Below, in pieces: positions 44,206 through 54,141 of a DNA stretch of 58,555 nt; position 1 is the stretch's first letter, and the number at the start of each line of letters is the position of its first letter. The translations under genes were made by a program, and so were the position numbers. Source of the stretch: an uncultured Lachnospiraceae bacterium (lineage in GTDB: Bacteria; Bacillota; Clostridia; Lachnospirales; Lachnospiraceae). The DNA lies in NCBI GenBank assembly GCA_946558465.1, contig CAMNTM010000019.1:1-58555 (forward strand), given 5' to 3'. Below the pieces are notes generated by a model, which worked only from the letters and a program-made list of their open reading frames with translations, did not search any database and was not told where the DNA came from.

Positions 44206-45471
44206 ATGAACGAAATCCATGCTTTTCAGGAAGACCGGCCCGACAAAGGGAAGCTTAGAATCCAGCTCACCTCCGAGATCAATCATTTTCCTGTTGCTGA
44301 TGCCTCCATCTCCATCTCATATACCGGCGTGCCGGATAATCAGCTGGAACAGCTTACCACCGATTCCTCCGGACAGACTGAGACAATTGAACTGCCTGCG
44401 CCTCCGCTAGACTATAGTCTCGACGTCAATATCGAAGAACAGCCCTATTCTGAATACACCATCCAGGTTGAAGCACCGGGCTATGAGCCTGTCAGCATCG
44501 CCGGCGCTGAAATTCTTCCGACTGTCACCGCCCTCCAGAACATCGAGCTTCGTCCCTCCGACACCTCCGGTTCTTCTGAAAATGTTTTTGTAATACCTGC
44601 ACATACATTATATGGCACTTATCCTCCCAAGATTCCGGAGGAAGAGATTAAACCAGTAAACGAAACAGGAGAAATCGTATTAAGCCGTGTTGTTATCCCG
44701 GAGTATATCATAGTTCACGATGGAAGTCCACGAGATTCAACCGCGAAAGATTATTATGTCCGATATAAGGACTATATTAAAAATGTAGCCTCCAGCGAAA
44801 TCTATGCCACCTGGCCGGCTGATACTATCCGGGCAAATGTACTGGCTATTATGTCTTTTACTCTTAACCGTGTCTATACAGAGTGGTATCGAAATAAAGG
44901 CTACGACTTCACCATCACATCTTCCACCGCTTTCGACCATAAATGGATACCGGAACGCAACATTTATAATACTATATCTGAGATTGTAGATGAATTATTT
45001 CCGAACTATCTGTCCCGTCCAAATGTGAGACAGCCGATTCTCACTCAGTACTGTGACGGGCGGCAGGTACAGTGTCCAAACTGGATGACCCAGTGGGGAA
45101 GCAAATCTCTAGGTGATCAGGGCTATTCCCCTATTCAGATTCTACGCTACTACTACGGCAGCAATCTGTACATTAACACGGCCGAGGCCATCTCTGGTAT
45201 TCCCTCGTCCTGGCCGGGGCAGAATCTGACTGTCGGCTCCACCGGAGATAAGGTGCGTCAGATGCAGGAGCAGCTTTCTGTCATCTCCGGAGCTTACCCC
45301 GCTATCCCAAAGATTACCGCCGATGGAATTTTCGGACCTAGAACTGCCGAGGCAGTACGGGTCTTCCAATCTGTATTTGGTCTTCCCCAGACCGGCATCG
45401 TAGACTATCCAACCTGGTATAAAATATCAGAAATCTATGTAGGAGTGTCCAGAATTGCCGAGCTGACCTGA
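44206..45471 (+). CDS. SpoIID-like protein with CnaB-like and peptidoglycan-binding domains
   Basis: 421 residues. A CnaB-like or carboxypeptidase-regulatory beta domain (about 15-115) is followed by a stretch resembling the SpoIID/LytB family (ADTIRANVLAIMSFTLNRV near 205-223, then CDGRQVQCPNWMTQWGS) and a C-terminal PG_binding_1 domain (VGSTGDKVRQMQEQLSVI...GPRTAEAVRVFQ, about 342-410). SpoIID-type proteins cleave peptidoglycan glycan strands during sporulation. No signal peptide is visible, which fits a cytoplasmic or forespore-specific route. One of two rightward genes; divergent from the transglutaminase. Confidence 0.7.
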   Translation: MNEIHAFQEDRPDKGKLRIQLTSEINHFPVADASISISYTGVPDNQLEQLTTDSSGQTETIELPAPPLDYSLDVNIEEQPYSEYTIQVEAPGYEPVSIAGAEILPTVTALQNIELRPSDTSGSSENVFVIPAHTLYGTYPPKIPEEEIKPVNETGEIVLSRVVIPEYIIVHDGSPRDSTAKDYYVRYKDYIKNVASSEIYATWPADTIRANVLAIMSFTLNRVYTEWYRNKGYDFTITSSTAFDHKWIPERNIYNTISEIVDELFPNYLSRPNVRQPILTQYCDGRQVQCPNWMTQWGSKSLGDQGYSPIQILRYYYGSNLYINTAEAISGIPSSWPGQNLTVGSTGDKVRQMQEQLSVISGAYPAIPKITADGIFGPRTAEAVRVFQSVFGLPQTGIVDYPTWYKISEIYVGVSRIAELT

Positions 45472-45496
45472 TAATCGGAAAATTATAAAAGAGATA

Positions 45497-45531
45497 AGAG
45501 GCAGCTGCTTCACGCCAAAACAGCCGCCTCT
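45497..45531. terminator. bidirectional hairpin between convergent genes
   Basis: AGAGGC-A-GCTG and CAGC-C-GCCTCT pair with one internal mismatch. Both neighbouring genes end here. T-rich sequence follows on the minus strand (TTATCTCTTTT), and A-rich flanks lie on both sides. Confidence 0.6.
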
Positions 45532-45556
45532 AAAAATTCTCTTACCCAAAGTATAA

Positions 45557-46543
45557 CTATCTTCTGCTGCCTGAAGGAATATATTTTCTTACCCGCGTAA
45601 GCCTTCTACCATAAATAACTGCTGCTGCAACGAGCATCCCTTCAAGCGCCAGCAATGCATATATCCAGCCCATCGGTTTACCCGCAGCAGACACACTTTC
45701 CCTGCTCGTCTGATTCTTCCTGCTTTTTTGTTTTGCACTGTCTGGAACCCCGCTTACAAGTGCTCCAACCGCATTCTGCAGTTCTTGAAGTACCGCTTCC
45801 TTCTCTTCCTTAGAGGCTGCCGGATTATTGAAAAGCTCTTCTGCTTTCTCTATCGCCTCCGACAGCGCTGCATAGCTTTTCAATGTATAATCATCTTTTG
45901 AGTACCCTTTTGCTATTTCCAATGTCTGCCGCAAATCTTGACTTTCACTGTCTGTCCAAAAACCAGATCCCGCATCTAAGCTGCTGTTTTGATTTCCACC
46001 GCCTGTACTGCCTCCATCTGTTCCCGAAACTGATGATCCGGCGCCGCTGCTAAGCTCAGGATATTCTAAAAGCTCTATGATCTCGCTGCCTGAGCCTCCG
46101 GGAAATTTCAGAGAATTCTCCACTACTCCCACAGAAAATACCGGCCTTTCTACAGCGCCGCCCGAAGCAGTTACTCTGCCCAGGGTTATTGTATCCGCCC
46201 CATTTTCAAAAAGCGGCTTCGTACCTGCGATGTAGAGGCTTAGAGTGCCTTTCTGCGCATTGTACAGGGCCTCCTTCACCTTCGCTTTTCCTGATATTTC
46301 CGGACTGAATTCAAACGCTGCAGCAATATTTTCTGCATCCTGCGGCTTTACATTCAGGCTTATCTGGAGAGAAGATATCTTCTCCCCGGATGCCCTCGGA
46401 AGTGTAACCTGAACTGCCACACCCCCGTCTTCTCCTTTCAGCATAACTGCATCCTGTCTTTTCCCTTCTGCGCATACCTCAAGAGACTGTGCCAGGACAA
46501 ACACAAGCATTGTCGTTAATAACCTTAATAAACGCTTTTTCAT
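45557..46543 (-). CDS. membrane-anchored surface protein, possible cohesin-like and FIVAR domains
   Basis: 328 residues. A signal peptide (1-26) is followed by a beta-sandwich domain of about 130 residues (VAVQVTLPRASGEKISSLQI...ISLNVKP; LSLYIAGTKPLF) that resembles cohesin-type modules, though I cannot prove this. A Ser/Gly linker, a FIVAR helical domain (about 210-265) and a C-terminal membrane helix with basic tail (WIYALLALEGMLVAAAVIYG) complete it. The start follows AAGG by 8 nt. It lies 12 bp after the M60 peptidase gene, which carries a dockerin-like segment, suggesting it anchors that enzyme. Confidence 0.65.
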   Translation of the reverse strand: MKKRLLRLLTTMLVFVLAQSLEVCAEGKRQDAVMLKGEDGGVAVQVTLPRASGEKISSLQISLNVKPQDAENIAAAFEFSPEISGKAKVKEALYNAQKGTLSLYIAGTKPLFENGADTITLGRVTASGGAVERPVFSVGVVENSLKFPGGSGSEIIELLEYPELSSGAGSSVSGTDGGSTGGGNQNSSLDAGSGFWTDSESQDLRQTLEIAKGYSKDDYTLKSYAALSEAIEKAEELFNNPAASKEEKEAVLQELQNAVGALVSGVPDSAKQKSRKNQTSRESVSAAGKPMGWIYALLALEGMLVAAAVIYGRRLTRVRKYIPSGSRR

Positions 46544-46555
46544 GTGCCGCACCTT

Positions 46556-49500
46556 CTATCTCTTTGCCGCTTTTCCAGTAAGCTGGATTTCCGGAAGCTC
46601 TTCCGGCACGGACTCGAAGAGGGAATCACTAACCATCCTCTGTCCGGCATTTGTATCAGCGTCATCTACACGGTATAATTCGGCACGGACTCTTCCGGAA
46701 AGTAGTAAATCTGTCTGGTCCTCCGGTGCAATCCAATAAATCCATGTCCCATCTGAGACATCCTGAACATTTCCGGTTTCCGGTACCTCTGCCAAAATCG
46801 TCTGATACGCATTCAGACTTCCTTCTTTATCCATACCGCCGACAATATTACCTGACTCATCATAAAGAATTACTACATTGTAGGCAGGATTCCCCTTATA
46901 TGCTCCGGTGAATATAATAGATCCGGCTGGTATGATATCTTCCTTCTTATCTCCATACACATAATTACTGCCAAGCCTTCCTATCGCCGCTGTCCCGTCA
47001 TCTGTCCGCCTGAAATCTACGTTATCTCCGGTAACTCCAAGCACGTCTAGCTCAGATACAGCAATTTCCTTTCCGCTCTGCTTCTTTACCACAAGCTTCA
47101 CCGCCGCTGTCTTATAAAAAGCAATATTACCGCCGTCCGCGCCTTCGAACCAGACAGTCTGTGTCTTTGCATCCTTAAATACTCCGGCTGACACTTCTAT
47201 CCATTCTCCTTCTTCATCATACACATAGATACTGTAATCCTGAATCGGTGTTCCCTCACTTACTGTATACTTGAAACCGGTAACTGTAAGAACTTTATTA
47301 AATTCCAGTATTATCTCTGCATTCTCTCCTGCCTTTCCGGTATAAGTCGTATTTTTATCGTTGTCAGCTGCCGCTTTAATCGGCGCTGCTTCCTCTTGGC
47401 CGCAGGAATCATCTATGTCTTCCTCCTGCTGTCCTTTGCTGGAAGCTTCTAATCCTTTTGTCTTTAATGTCCATCCTGTCTTGTCAATACTTCCGTCGTT
47501 CTCTATCTTTAACGGTGTCAGTTCCTTTTCCGCTGATCGGTTCAGATACTTGTCAATTACCATAACCTTATAGAAAACAACACGGTTATTCATAGTCGTC
47601 ACTACATCGCTGAAGCCTCCCTGCTCAGCCTTCTCTTTCGTCACAAAAGCGGCAGTCTCCTCTTCTGTCAATCCTCCGGCAATTGTACAACGTACAATCT
47701 CATAGCCAAGCACATCCTCCTCTGGTATGTTTTTAAAATCCAGCACAAAATCCACCTGATTCGGAATCTTTTCATTTACTGCAGCCGACGTACCGTCTCC
47801 AACCGCCTCTACAGTTTCTGCTGTATCAAGCACACTTCCCTCATGTGTCAGTCTATACACACGGGAGTCATCGTTTACATAATAGATCGCTCTCGTTTCT
47901 TTCTCAAACTGAGCCGCATATGCTCTCGTTCCCTCGTCAGGCGTCATACCCCATCTCTCAAAGAACTCGATAATATCTTTTTCCGCCGCGGCACAGGAAA
48001 GCCGCATAAGTGCCTGATCTGTACCTCCTGATAACGTAAGCTCTACACCTTTCGGCGACGGTGCACGCGAAGGAGTTCTGGAGTAGGTATCGACTCTCGC
48101 GAAGAACAGGTTCGCCAGCTGCTCCTCATAGTTATCATAGGTTTTATAATTATATCCGCTGTCATATGCCAGATGAAGCTGCCAGTACAGACCAAGCTGT
48201 GTGAACACATTAGATGCACGCCCTTTAACCCCGGAGGTTACCTTCTTATATACTTCATCATATTTAAAGCGTACGGTATCATTTGTATCTTTTGCCTGTG
48301 CAAGTACAGAGAAATAGTTATTCGTAATCTCCGCAGCTGCATAGCTTCCCTGATTGATACAGTGTCCGATCTCATGGGCAATTCCCCAGCCGAAGTATCG
48401 TCCGTCTATATATTTTCCATTTTCGTCTGACTGCACCGGACTGCCGCCTGCCATGCCCTTTGTCTCATTCCACTCAATACCGATATGATTGCCGGACGCG
48501 TACATGAAAGCTCCTGAGAACATTCTTTGATAACGAATATTCAGATGACCCGACGGATATTTGTCCATTGTGTTTTCTGCATTCTCATTCAATCCCTTGT
48601 GCTGATAGAACAGATACATCATATCCTCCACCGCATCCATAGAGTTCACAAGCTTCTGCGCCCGCTCCTGTATGCTGCCGCTTCCGCTTCCCTCCCAGAT
48701 CTGCTTAGCCGGAAGTGAAAGAAGCATTGTATCCAGCAAAATATCACTGGCTCCCAGAATACAGTTTTTCTCATCATAACTATACTTTTCTCCGTGAATC
48801 TCTTCATGTCTGCTGCTGATGTCTTCTATATGATTCTCAAGCTCTGTCAGATAATCTACAGTCCGGTCAAGGCGTTCTGTCTCATCATCGACCTGATAGA
48901 GATCCAGACTCGGAACCTCAGCACCGCCGCTTACCCGCACTGCATAGTTATCATTCGAATTTCTGCCCGTATACTGTATATAGAGCGCTCCTCCTGCTTC
49001 TGCTTTCACAGAACCAATCTTCGGAATTGTAATTTCATTTTTTCCTATTGAAAGAGACATCTTCTGCAGCGGATTGACTACCTGAAACATCGCGCCAGAC
49101 TCTGCATGATATTGTGTCACTACCAGTTGAAGATTCGCAGTCTCTCCTGTCTTCTTACTGTTATGTCCGACATATACTGTAATCTCTTCACCTGCTTCTG
49201 CCGTAATTCCCAGCGGCTGCCACGCATTCAATCCTCCAAAGCCTCTGTTCACATCATTGGTTGTAATGCCGTTATGAATCTGAAGCGGCTCTGTAAGCTC
49301 AGAATGGAGTATGCCTTCCGCTGTCTTCAACTCCCTTTCCAGTTTTTCTCTGTCTGGATGATATTCTCCGCTCACCACATCAACCGTATTAATCCGCTCC
49401 CGAAGTGCATCAATCGTCTCCTGCGTCACATCCTTTCGCAGAACCGTATGCAGATCATCTTCATATAACGCCATAATCTCATCCTCTAGAGAATCATAGC

Positions 49501-51829
49501 GATAAAAATAAACCTCCGAAACCGTGTTGGTTCCCACAGCCACGCTGCGTGCCAGACCAAACTGAATCTTTGTCGCAGTTATAACCTCCGGAAGCTGCAC
49601 AAGATAATAAATCCGCTTCTTGGCATCCATTTTCTTTAAAATAGACACCTTTCCCAAATAATGTTCCTGCGCATTTTCATCCCAGTAACGCACCTGTATG
49701 TAGCCATATCCCGGCTCCTGAGGTACCGTCTCCTGCAGAGCGAAGCTTTCTATTTGATATGGCTCATCAAATTCATAAAAAAGGCCATGCCTGTTTGTCA
49801 GCGCATTGTAACCGCCGGAGTCCCAGGTTTCATCATAATGATAGGACAATGGATTATTATCTACCGTTCCCCAGACAGTCTTTGCCTGAGTATTCTTTGG
49901 TCCATCCTGTGCGTCCTTCGGGCTGTCCTGCATCTGGCCTCCAAAGGCTTCTGCACTGATAATATGCCCGCTTATCTCTCCGTCCTCTGCCGCATTGATT
50001 CTCTTGTATTTTGGCATCTGTGCCGGGTCCGGATTCGTCGTTTCGGCTGTGCTTGTCAGAGAAGGCTTACTCTCTCCAAGCTCATTGACACCTGTTACAT
50101 ATACATCATATTCTGTCTTATTTTTCAAATTTGAGATAGTATAGCTATTTGCAGCAACACCCTCGATCTTTTCAAATGTCTCTGCATTAGATTCCTTATA
50201 ATATACATTATAAGAATCTGTATCACTCATCTTTTTCCAGGCAGCACTGACCGCCTTATATTGTCCGGTTGTTTTCAGATTATCCGGCGCATCCGGCTTT
50301 TTATCTGCCTTCGGCACAGCTGTCACAGCCTTGCTGTAGCCACTTCTCCATGTACCATTTACAGATTGTACCCGAACCTCATATTCTTCGTTATTGATAA
50401 GCTTTCCGTCTTTAAAAGAAGAAACAGTCAGGGTAGTTCCTTTTGCAGACTGTACTTGTCTTTCCTCTCCATGTACAATCTCTACCTCATATCCGGTAAC
50501 ATTCTTACACTCGTCCCATACTGCGGTAAATTTCTTATTTTCAGCTTTGACAGTGAGATTTTCCGGTATGTCCATATCCGGCTCCGGTATCCGGTTTTCC
50601 ATGCCGTTTACAAATTCCACTTTAGAGATTTCTGCAAGATTATTGTTATTTGCCATCCCCATAATCTTAAGGGATACCTTCTTTACCGCAATCTGGCTTC
50701 CAAGATAAATACAGATTGCACCTCCGGAAGTTTTCTCCACACTGACACTGTCATCTTCTAGTAGAAAGTCTATCCCCTCTTCTAATGGTACAGACACCGT
50801 CTTTTCTTGCCCTTCTTCCACATAAATAATATCAACAAGCGCCTTCGTAACAGAGTCCTTTTGTCCGGTCTCAATCACAATCCCATCCACGGCAAAAAAA
50901 CCTTCCGATGGGAAAGTAAAATCAACAGAAACCGGGCTGTTCTCGGATATCATCTTACCGTCATTTCTCGATAATATTACATTGTCTTCATTTTTTAACA
51001 GGGAGCTTAAACTGCCGTCTGTAGAAGTGGCATCACCGCTTTCTGCGCTGACTGCCGCCGCCGGCACATTGACTTCAATCGAGGAACTGATGTCCTCACT
51101 AATCTGATAACCTTTTACGAAATATTCCAAATCTACAATATCTACTTTTCCGTCACCGTTTATGTCGGATTCAGGAGTGTAATTTTCTGCATCGATATCG
51201 GCAACCAGCTTGTCTTTATCTGCTTCATCCACTACGCCGTTTCTATCTACATCACCGATAAGCAGTACCCCTGGATGAAGCTTTCCTTCCTCATATTCAT
51301 ATCCGCTGACAAATCCTGTCGTCAGATTCACCGCGTATGCCCAGTTCTCTACTGTAATTTCCTGGGTATACCCGGCAAACCCTTCTGACGTCACAGTAAG
51401 CGTATAAGACCCTGCAGTCAGATTTTCAAAAGAAACTCCTTCCTCTGCTGTCTGAATCTCCGAATCCTTCCGAAGCTTTATCTTACGTGACGGCTGATTC
51501 GTAAGCGAAACTGTAAATTCTACATCCCTTCCTAAAACCATCGCTGAGCGAATCGATACATCAACCTGACCGCCGTTTTCTGCCTTTTCCTCTGGCGGCT
51601 GCCCTTCCTTATCTGTTTCTGCGGCAGCTGCAGCCGCCGCAGAATCCGTCTGCTCTCCTTCTTTTGCTCCTGTCTCGTTATCTCCTTCTTCTACATCTTC
51701 TCCACCTGCAGACACGCCGCTCCCCGTTACGCTATCTACTGCCTCAGTATTAATCTCTGAAGCACGGCTGGAAATGCATGGAGTAAGAACTAGAACAAGC
51801 GCAAGCAGACATGAAATTGTCCGCTTCAT
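46556..51829 (-). CDS. secreted M60-family (mucinase-type) metallopeptidase with dockerin-like and FN3 domains
   Basis: 1757 residues. Order: signal peptide (1-23); acidic linker; PEGA-like beta domain (about 88-170); dockerin-like pair of calcium loops (GDVDRNGVVDEADKDKL and SDINGDGKVDIVDLEYF, 192-237); a beta domain; two FN3 domains (about 420-600); a discoidin-like domain; then peptidase M60 with HEIGHCINQGSYAAAE, zinc-binding His1152, Glu1153, His1156 and the later Glu. A FN3-like and a second discoidin-like domain follow. M60 enzymes cleave mucin-type glycoproteins, so host mucin is the likely target. There is no transmembrane anchor of its own. Upstream a TTGATA/TATATT promoter can be drawn. 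Confidence 0.87.
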   Translation of the reverse strand: MKRTISCLLALVLVLTPCISSRASEINTEAVDSVTGSGVSAGGEDVEEGDNETGAKEGEQTDSAAAAAAAETDKEGQPPEEKAENGGQVDVSIRSAMVLGRDVEFTVSLTNQPSRKIKLRKDSEIQTAEEGVSFENLTAGSYTLTVTSEGFAGYTQEITVENWAYAVNLTTGFVSGYEYEEGKLHPGVLLIGDVDRNGVVDEADKDKLVADIDAENYTPESDINGDGKVDIVDLEYFVKGYQISEDISSSIEVNVPAAAVSAESGDATSTDGSLSSLLKNEDNVILSRNDGKMISENSPVSVDFTFPSEGFFAVDGIVIETGQKDSVTKALVDIIYVEEGQEKTVSVPLEEGIDFLLEDDSVSVEKTSGGAICIYLGSQIAVKKVSLKIMGMANNNNLAEISKVEFVNGMENRIPEPDMDIPENLTVKAENKKFTAVWDECKNVTGYEVEIVHGEERQVQSAKGTTLTVSSFKDGKLINNEEYEVRVQSVNGTWRSGYSKAVTAVPKADKKPDAPDNLKTTGQYKAVSAAWKKMSDTDSYNVYYKESNAETFEKIEGVAANSYTISNLKNKTEYDVYVTGVNELGESKPSLTSTAETTNPDPAQMPKYKRINAAEDGEISGHIISAEAFGGQMQDSPKDAQDGPKNTQAKTVWGTVDNNPLSYHYDETWDSGGYNALTNRHGLFYEFDEPYQIESFALQETVPQEPGYGYIQVRYWDENAQEHYLGKVSILKKMDAKKRIYYLVQLPEVITATKIQFGLARSVAVGTNTVSEVYFYRYDSLEDEIMALYEDDLHTVLRKDVTQETIDALRERINTVDVVSGEYHPDREKLERELKTAEGILHSELTEPLQIHNGITTNDVNRGFGGLNAWQPLGITAEAGEEITVYVGHNSKKTGETANLQLVVTQYHAESGAMFQVVNPLQKMSLSIGKNEITIPKIGSVKAEAGGALYIQYTGRNSNDNYAVRVSGGAEVPSLDLYQVDDETERLDRTVDYLTELENHIEDISSRHEEIHGEKYSYDEKNCILGASDILLDTMLLSLPAKQIWEGSGSGSIQERAQKLVNSMDAVEDMMYLFYQHKGLNENAENTMDKYPSGHLNIRYQRMFSGAFMYASGNHIGIEWNETKGMAGGSPVQSDENGKYIDGRYFGWGIAHEIGHCINQGSYAAAEITNNYFSVLAQAKDTNDTVRFKYDEVYKKVTSGVKGRASNVFTQLGLYWQLHLAYDSGYNYKTYDNYEEQLANLFFARVDTYSRTPSRAPSPKGVELTLSGGTDQALMRLSCAAAEKDIIEFFERWGMTPDEGTRAYAAQFEKETRAIYYVNDDSRVYRLTHEGSVLDTAETVEAVGDGTSAAVNEKIPNQVDFVLDFKNIPEEDVLGYEIVRCTIAGGLTEEETAAFVTKEKAEQGGFSDVVTTMNNRVVFYKVMVIDKYLNRSAEKELTPLKIENDGSIDKTGWTLKTKGLEASSKGQQEEDIDDSCGQEEAAPIKAAADNDKNTTYTGKAGENAEIILEFNKVLTVTGFKYTVSEGTPIQDYSIYVYDEEGEWIEVSAGVFKDAKTQTVWFEGADGGNIAFYKTAAVKLVVKKQSGKEIAVSELDVLGVTGDNVDFRRTDDGTAAIGRLGSNYVYGDKKEDIIPAGSIIFTGAYKGNPAYNVVILYDESGNIVGGMDKEGSLNAYQTILAEVPETGNVQDVSDGTWIYWIAPEDQTDLLLSGRVRAELYRVDDADTNAGQRMVSDSLFESVPEELPEIQLTGKAAKR

Positions 51830-51934
51830 ACTCCTCTCCTTTCTTAACTTATCCCCTTATAATTTTACATCTTTCGATACTATCCTTAATATATCATGAG
51901 CCTCGTATGAATATCAACATAAATTTAACAAACC

Positions 51935-53059
51935 TTACAGCTTCTTTGTAAAGTCACTTAATGCTTCTGAAATCTTAATCTGCTGCGGACAGACTGCTTC
52001 ACAGCTTCTGCAGCCGACGCATGCACTTGGCCTTTTCTCACTTGGCATACCTTCTACAATCATCGGTGCGATAAACCCGCCTTCTGTAAAACAATGCTCA
52101 TTATAAAGATAAAGAAGGGTCGGTATATCCAATCCCTGAGGGCAATGACTTACACAGTATTTGCAGGCAGTACATGGAAGTGTGTGATCCAGCATCCCTT
52201 CTGCAATATCAAGCAGGGCCTCAGTTTCGGCAGCATTTAACGGCTTGTCTGTCTCATATGTACGAATATTCTCTTCAAGCTGCCTAAAATCAGACATTCC
52301 GGAAAGCACCATTGTAACAGAAGGCAATGACTGCAGGAAACGGAAGGCCCACGCCGGCGTATCCTCATCTGGACGCAGCTTTCTAAGCCTGTCTGTATCT
52401 TCCTTTGAAAGCTTCGCAAGTTTTCCGCCCCGCAAAGGCTCCATTACCCACACCGGAATCTTATACTCCTCTAAGAGCTCCATCTTTTCCTTTGCATTCT
52501 GAAAGGTCCAATCCAAATAGTTAAGCTGAAGCTGTCCAAACTCTATATGTTCTCCGTATGCATCTAGGAAACGTCTCATCACATCACAGCTCCCATGTAT
52601 GGAAACTCCCAGATGACGAATACGGCCCAGCTCCTTTTGCTTCACTAAATAATCATAAATTCCATACTTTTTATCCAGATAGGCATCGATATTCAACTCC
52701 CAAAGATTGTGAAACAGATAAAAATCAAAATAATCTACACCACACTTTTTCAGCTGCTCTTCAAAAATACTTTCCACCTTATCCATATTAGACAAATCAT
52801 ATCCAGGAAATTTTGTTGCAAGATAATACTTGTCACGAGGATATCGGTTCAGTATCCTTCCCATCACAACTTCCGACTGTCCCCCATGGTATCCCCAGGC
52901 TGTATCATAATAATTGATACCCTTCTCCATCGCATATGCAACCATTTTTTCTGTCTCAGCCTCGTCAATTCTTGCATCATCTCCGTCTATCACCGGCAGA
53001 CGCATCGTACCCATCCCCAGGGCAGACAATTCCAAATCCTTAAACTTTCTGTAAATCAT
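51935..53059 (-). CDS. aldo/keto reductase with C-terminal 4Fe-4S ferredoxin domain
   Basis: 374 residues. The N-terminal AKR barrel shows the catalytic Asp/Tyr (DTAWGYHGG), Lys (LATKFPGY) and His (HLGVSIHG) regions. The C-terminal domain has two cysteine clusters (CTACKYCVSHCP and CVGCRSCEAVCP) for two 4Fe-4S clusters. Such enzymes pass electrons between ferredoxin and a carbonyl substrate; the substrate is unknown. It stands between the M60 gene and rseP. Confidence 0.92.
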   Translation of the reverse strand: MIYRKFKDLELSALGMGTMRLPVIDGDDARIDEAETEKMVAYAMEKGINYYDTAWGYHGGQSEVVMGRILNRYPRDKYYLATKFPGYDLSNMDKVESIFEEQLKKCGVDYFDFYLFHNLWELNIDAYLDKKYGIYDYLVKQKELGRIRHLGVSIHGSCDVMRRFLDAYGEHIEFGQLQLNYLDWTFQNAKEKMELLEEYKIPVWVMEPLRGGKLAKLSKEDTDRLRKLRPDEDTPAWAFRFLQSLPSVTMVLSGMSDFRQLEENIRTYETDKPLNAAETEALLDIAEGMLDHTLPCTACKYCVSHCPQGLDIPTLLYLYNEHCFTEGGFIAPMIVEGMPSEKRPSACVGCRSCEAVCPQQIKISEALSDFTKKL

Positions 53060-53101
53060 AGCTTACTGCTCCTTTCTTTTTTTGTTTTCCTTGATTTATC
53101 T

Positions 53102-54133
53102 TTAGAAAAATATTCTGCGTACATCATTAAAAAGCACAAATACCATTAAAACCATAAGAAGTGTAATGCCGACCAAGTGCACGTATCCCTCCTTCTCCGG
53201 CGGCACTCGTTTCTTCCGAATTGCTTCTATAAATAAAAAAACAAGTCTTCCCCCGTCTAATGCCGGAAACGGAATCAGATTCCACACACCTAGATTCGCG
53301 GATAATAAGATTCCAAGATATAAAAACTGTGCCAGGACTGCAAAGCCTCCATACGGCTTACTTTCCTGATAAGATTCATCTACTACCTGTATAATTCCTA
53401 CCGGTCCCGACAAATTGTCTACACCGATTTGCCCGGTAAGAAGCATTTTCAAGCTGTCAATCGTCACATTAATCCAATATTTAACCTCATACGCACTGTA
53501 TTGAAATGCTGACAGAATACCAGCCTGTGAATATCCTTCACTTCCGATTCCCAAGCGGTAATAACCAAGTTCTTCATCCTTCTTCGGTGTCAGCACAACA
53601 GTATTGGTTTCTCCCCGGCGGATATACGTAATCTCCACACTCTCTCCCTGATGAAACTGATTGTAAAAGGAAATTTCTCGAAATATATGAATTTTTTTGT
53701 CACTCATCCGGATGATTTTATCACCCTCCATCATTCCTGCTTCTGCCGCCGGATACCCCTCTTCAACTGCCCCCACAACCGGCCTGTCATAGCCCGTCAT
53801 CAGAATAAGAATAAATGCAAAGACAAATGCAAGTATAAAATTAAAAACCGGACCTGCAACAATTACAGATATCCTTGCCCACACGGATTTGTTGTTAAAA
53901 CAGCCCGGCGAATCCGAGGTCTCCTCGTCCTCACCCATCGCGCAAAAGCCTCCAATAGGAAGAATTCTTACGGCATATCTGGTCCCTTTGTACTCCTTCG
54001 AAAACAGTGTCGGTCCCATCCCAATTGCAAATTCTTCTACATCAATTCCATTCTTCTTAGCCAGTATAAAATGCCCCAATTCATGAAAAAATACAATAAA
54101 ACTGAAAATTAAGACTGCAAATATAATACCCAA
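53102..54133 (-). CDS. rseP: site-2 protease RseP/RasP-type
   Basis: 343 residues, M50 metalloprotease. HELGH (residues 18-22) in the first helix and NLIPFPALDGGR in a later helix supply the zinc ligands. One PDZ domain lies between (about 125-190). It cleaves anti-sigma factors and signal peptides inside the membrane. Single-PDZ architecture is the Gram-positive form. It follows dxr by 8 bp in the usual uppS-cdsA-dxr-rseP order. Confidence 0.95.
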   Translation of the reverse strand: MGIIFAVLIFSFIVFFHELGHFILAKKNGIDVEEFAIGMGPTLFSKEYKGTRYAVRILPIGGFCAMGEDEETSDSPGCFNNKSVWARISVIVAGPVFNFILAFVFAFILILMTGYDRPVVGAVEEGYPAAEAGMMEGDKIIRMSDKKIHIFREISFYNQFHQGESVEITYIRRGETNTVVLTPKKDEELGYYRLGIGSEGYSQAGILSAFQYSAYEVKYWINVTIDSLKMLLTGQIGVDNLSGPVGIIQVVDESYQESKPYGGFAVLAQFLYLGILLSANLGVWNLIPFPALDGGRLVFLFIEAIRKKRVPPEKEGYVHLVGITLLMVLMVFVLFNDVRRIFF

Positions 54134-54141
54134 ATCAACAA

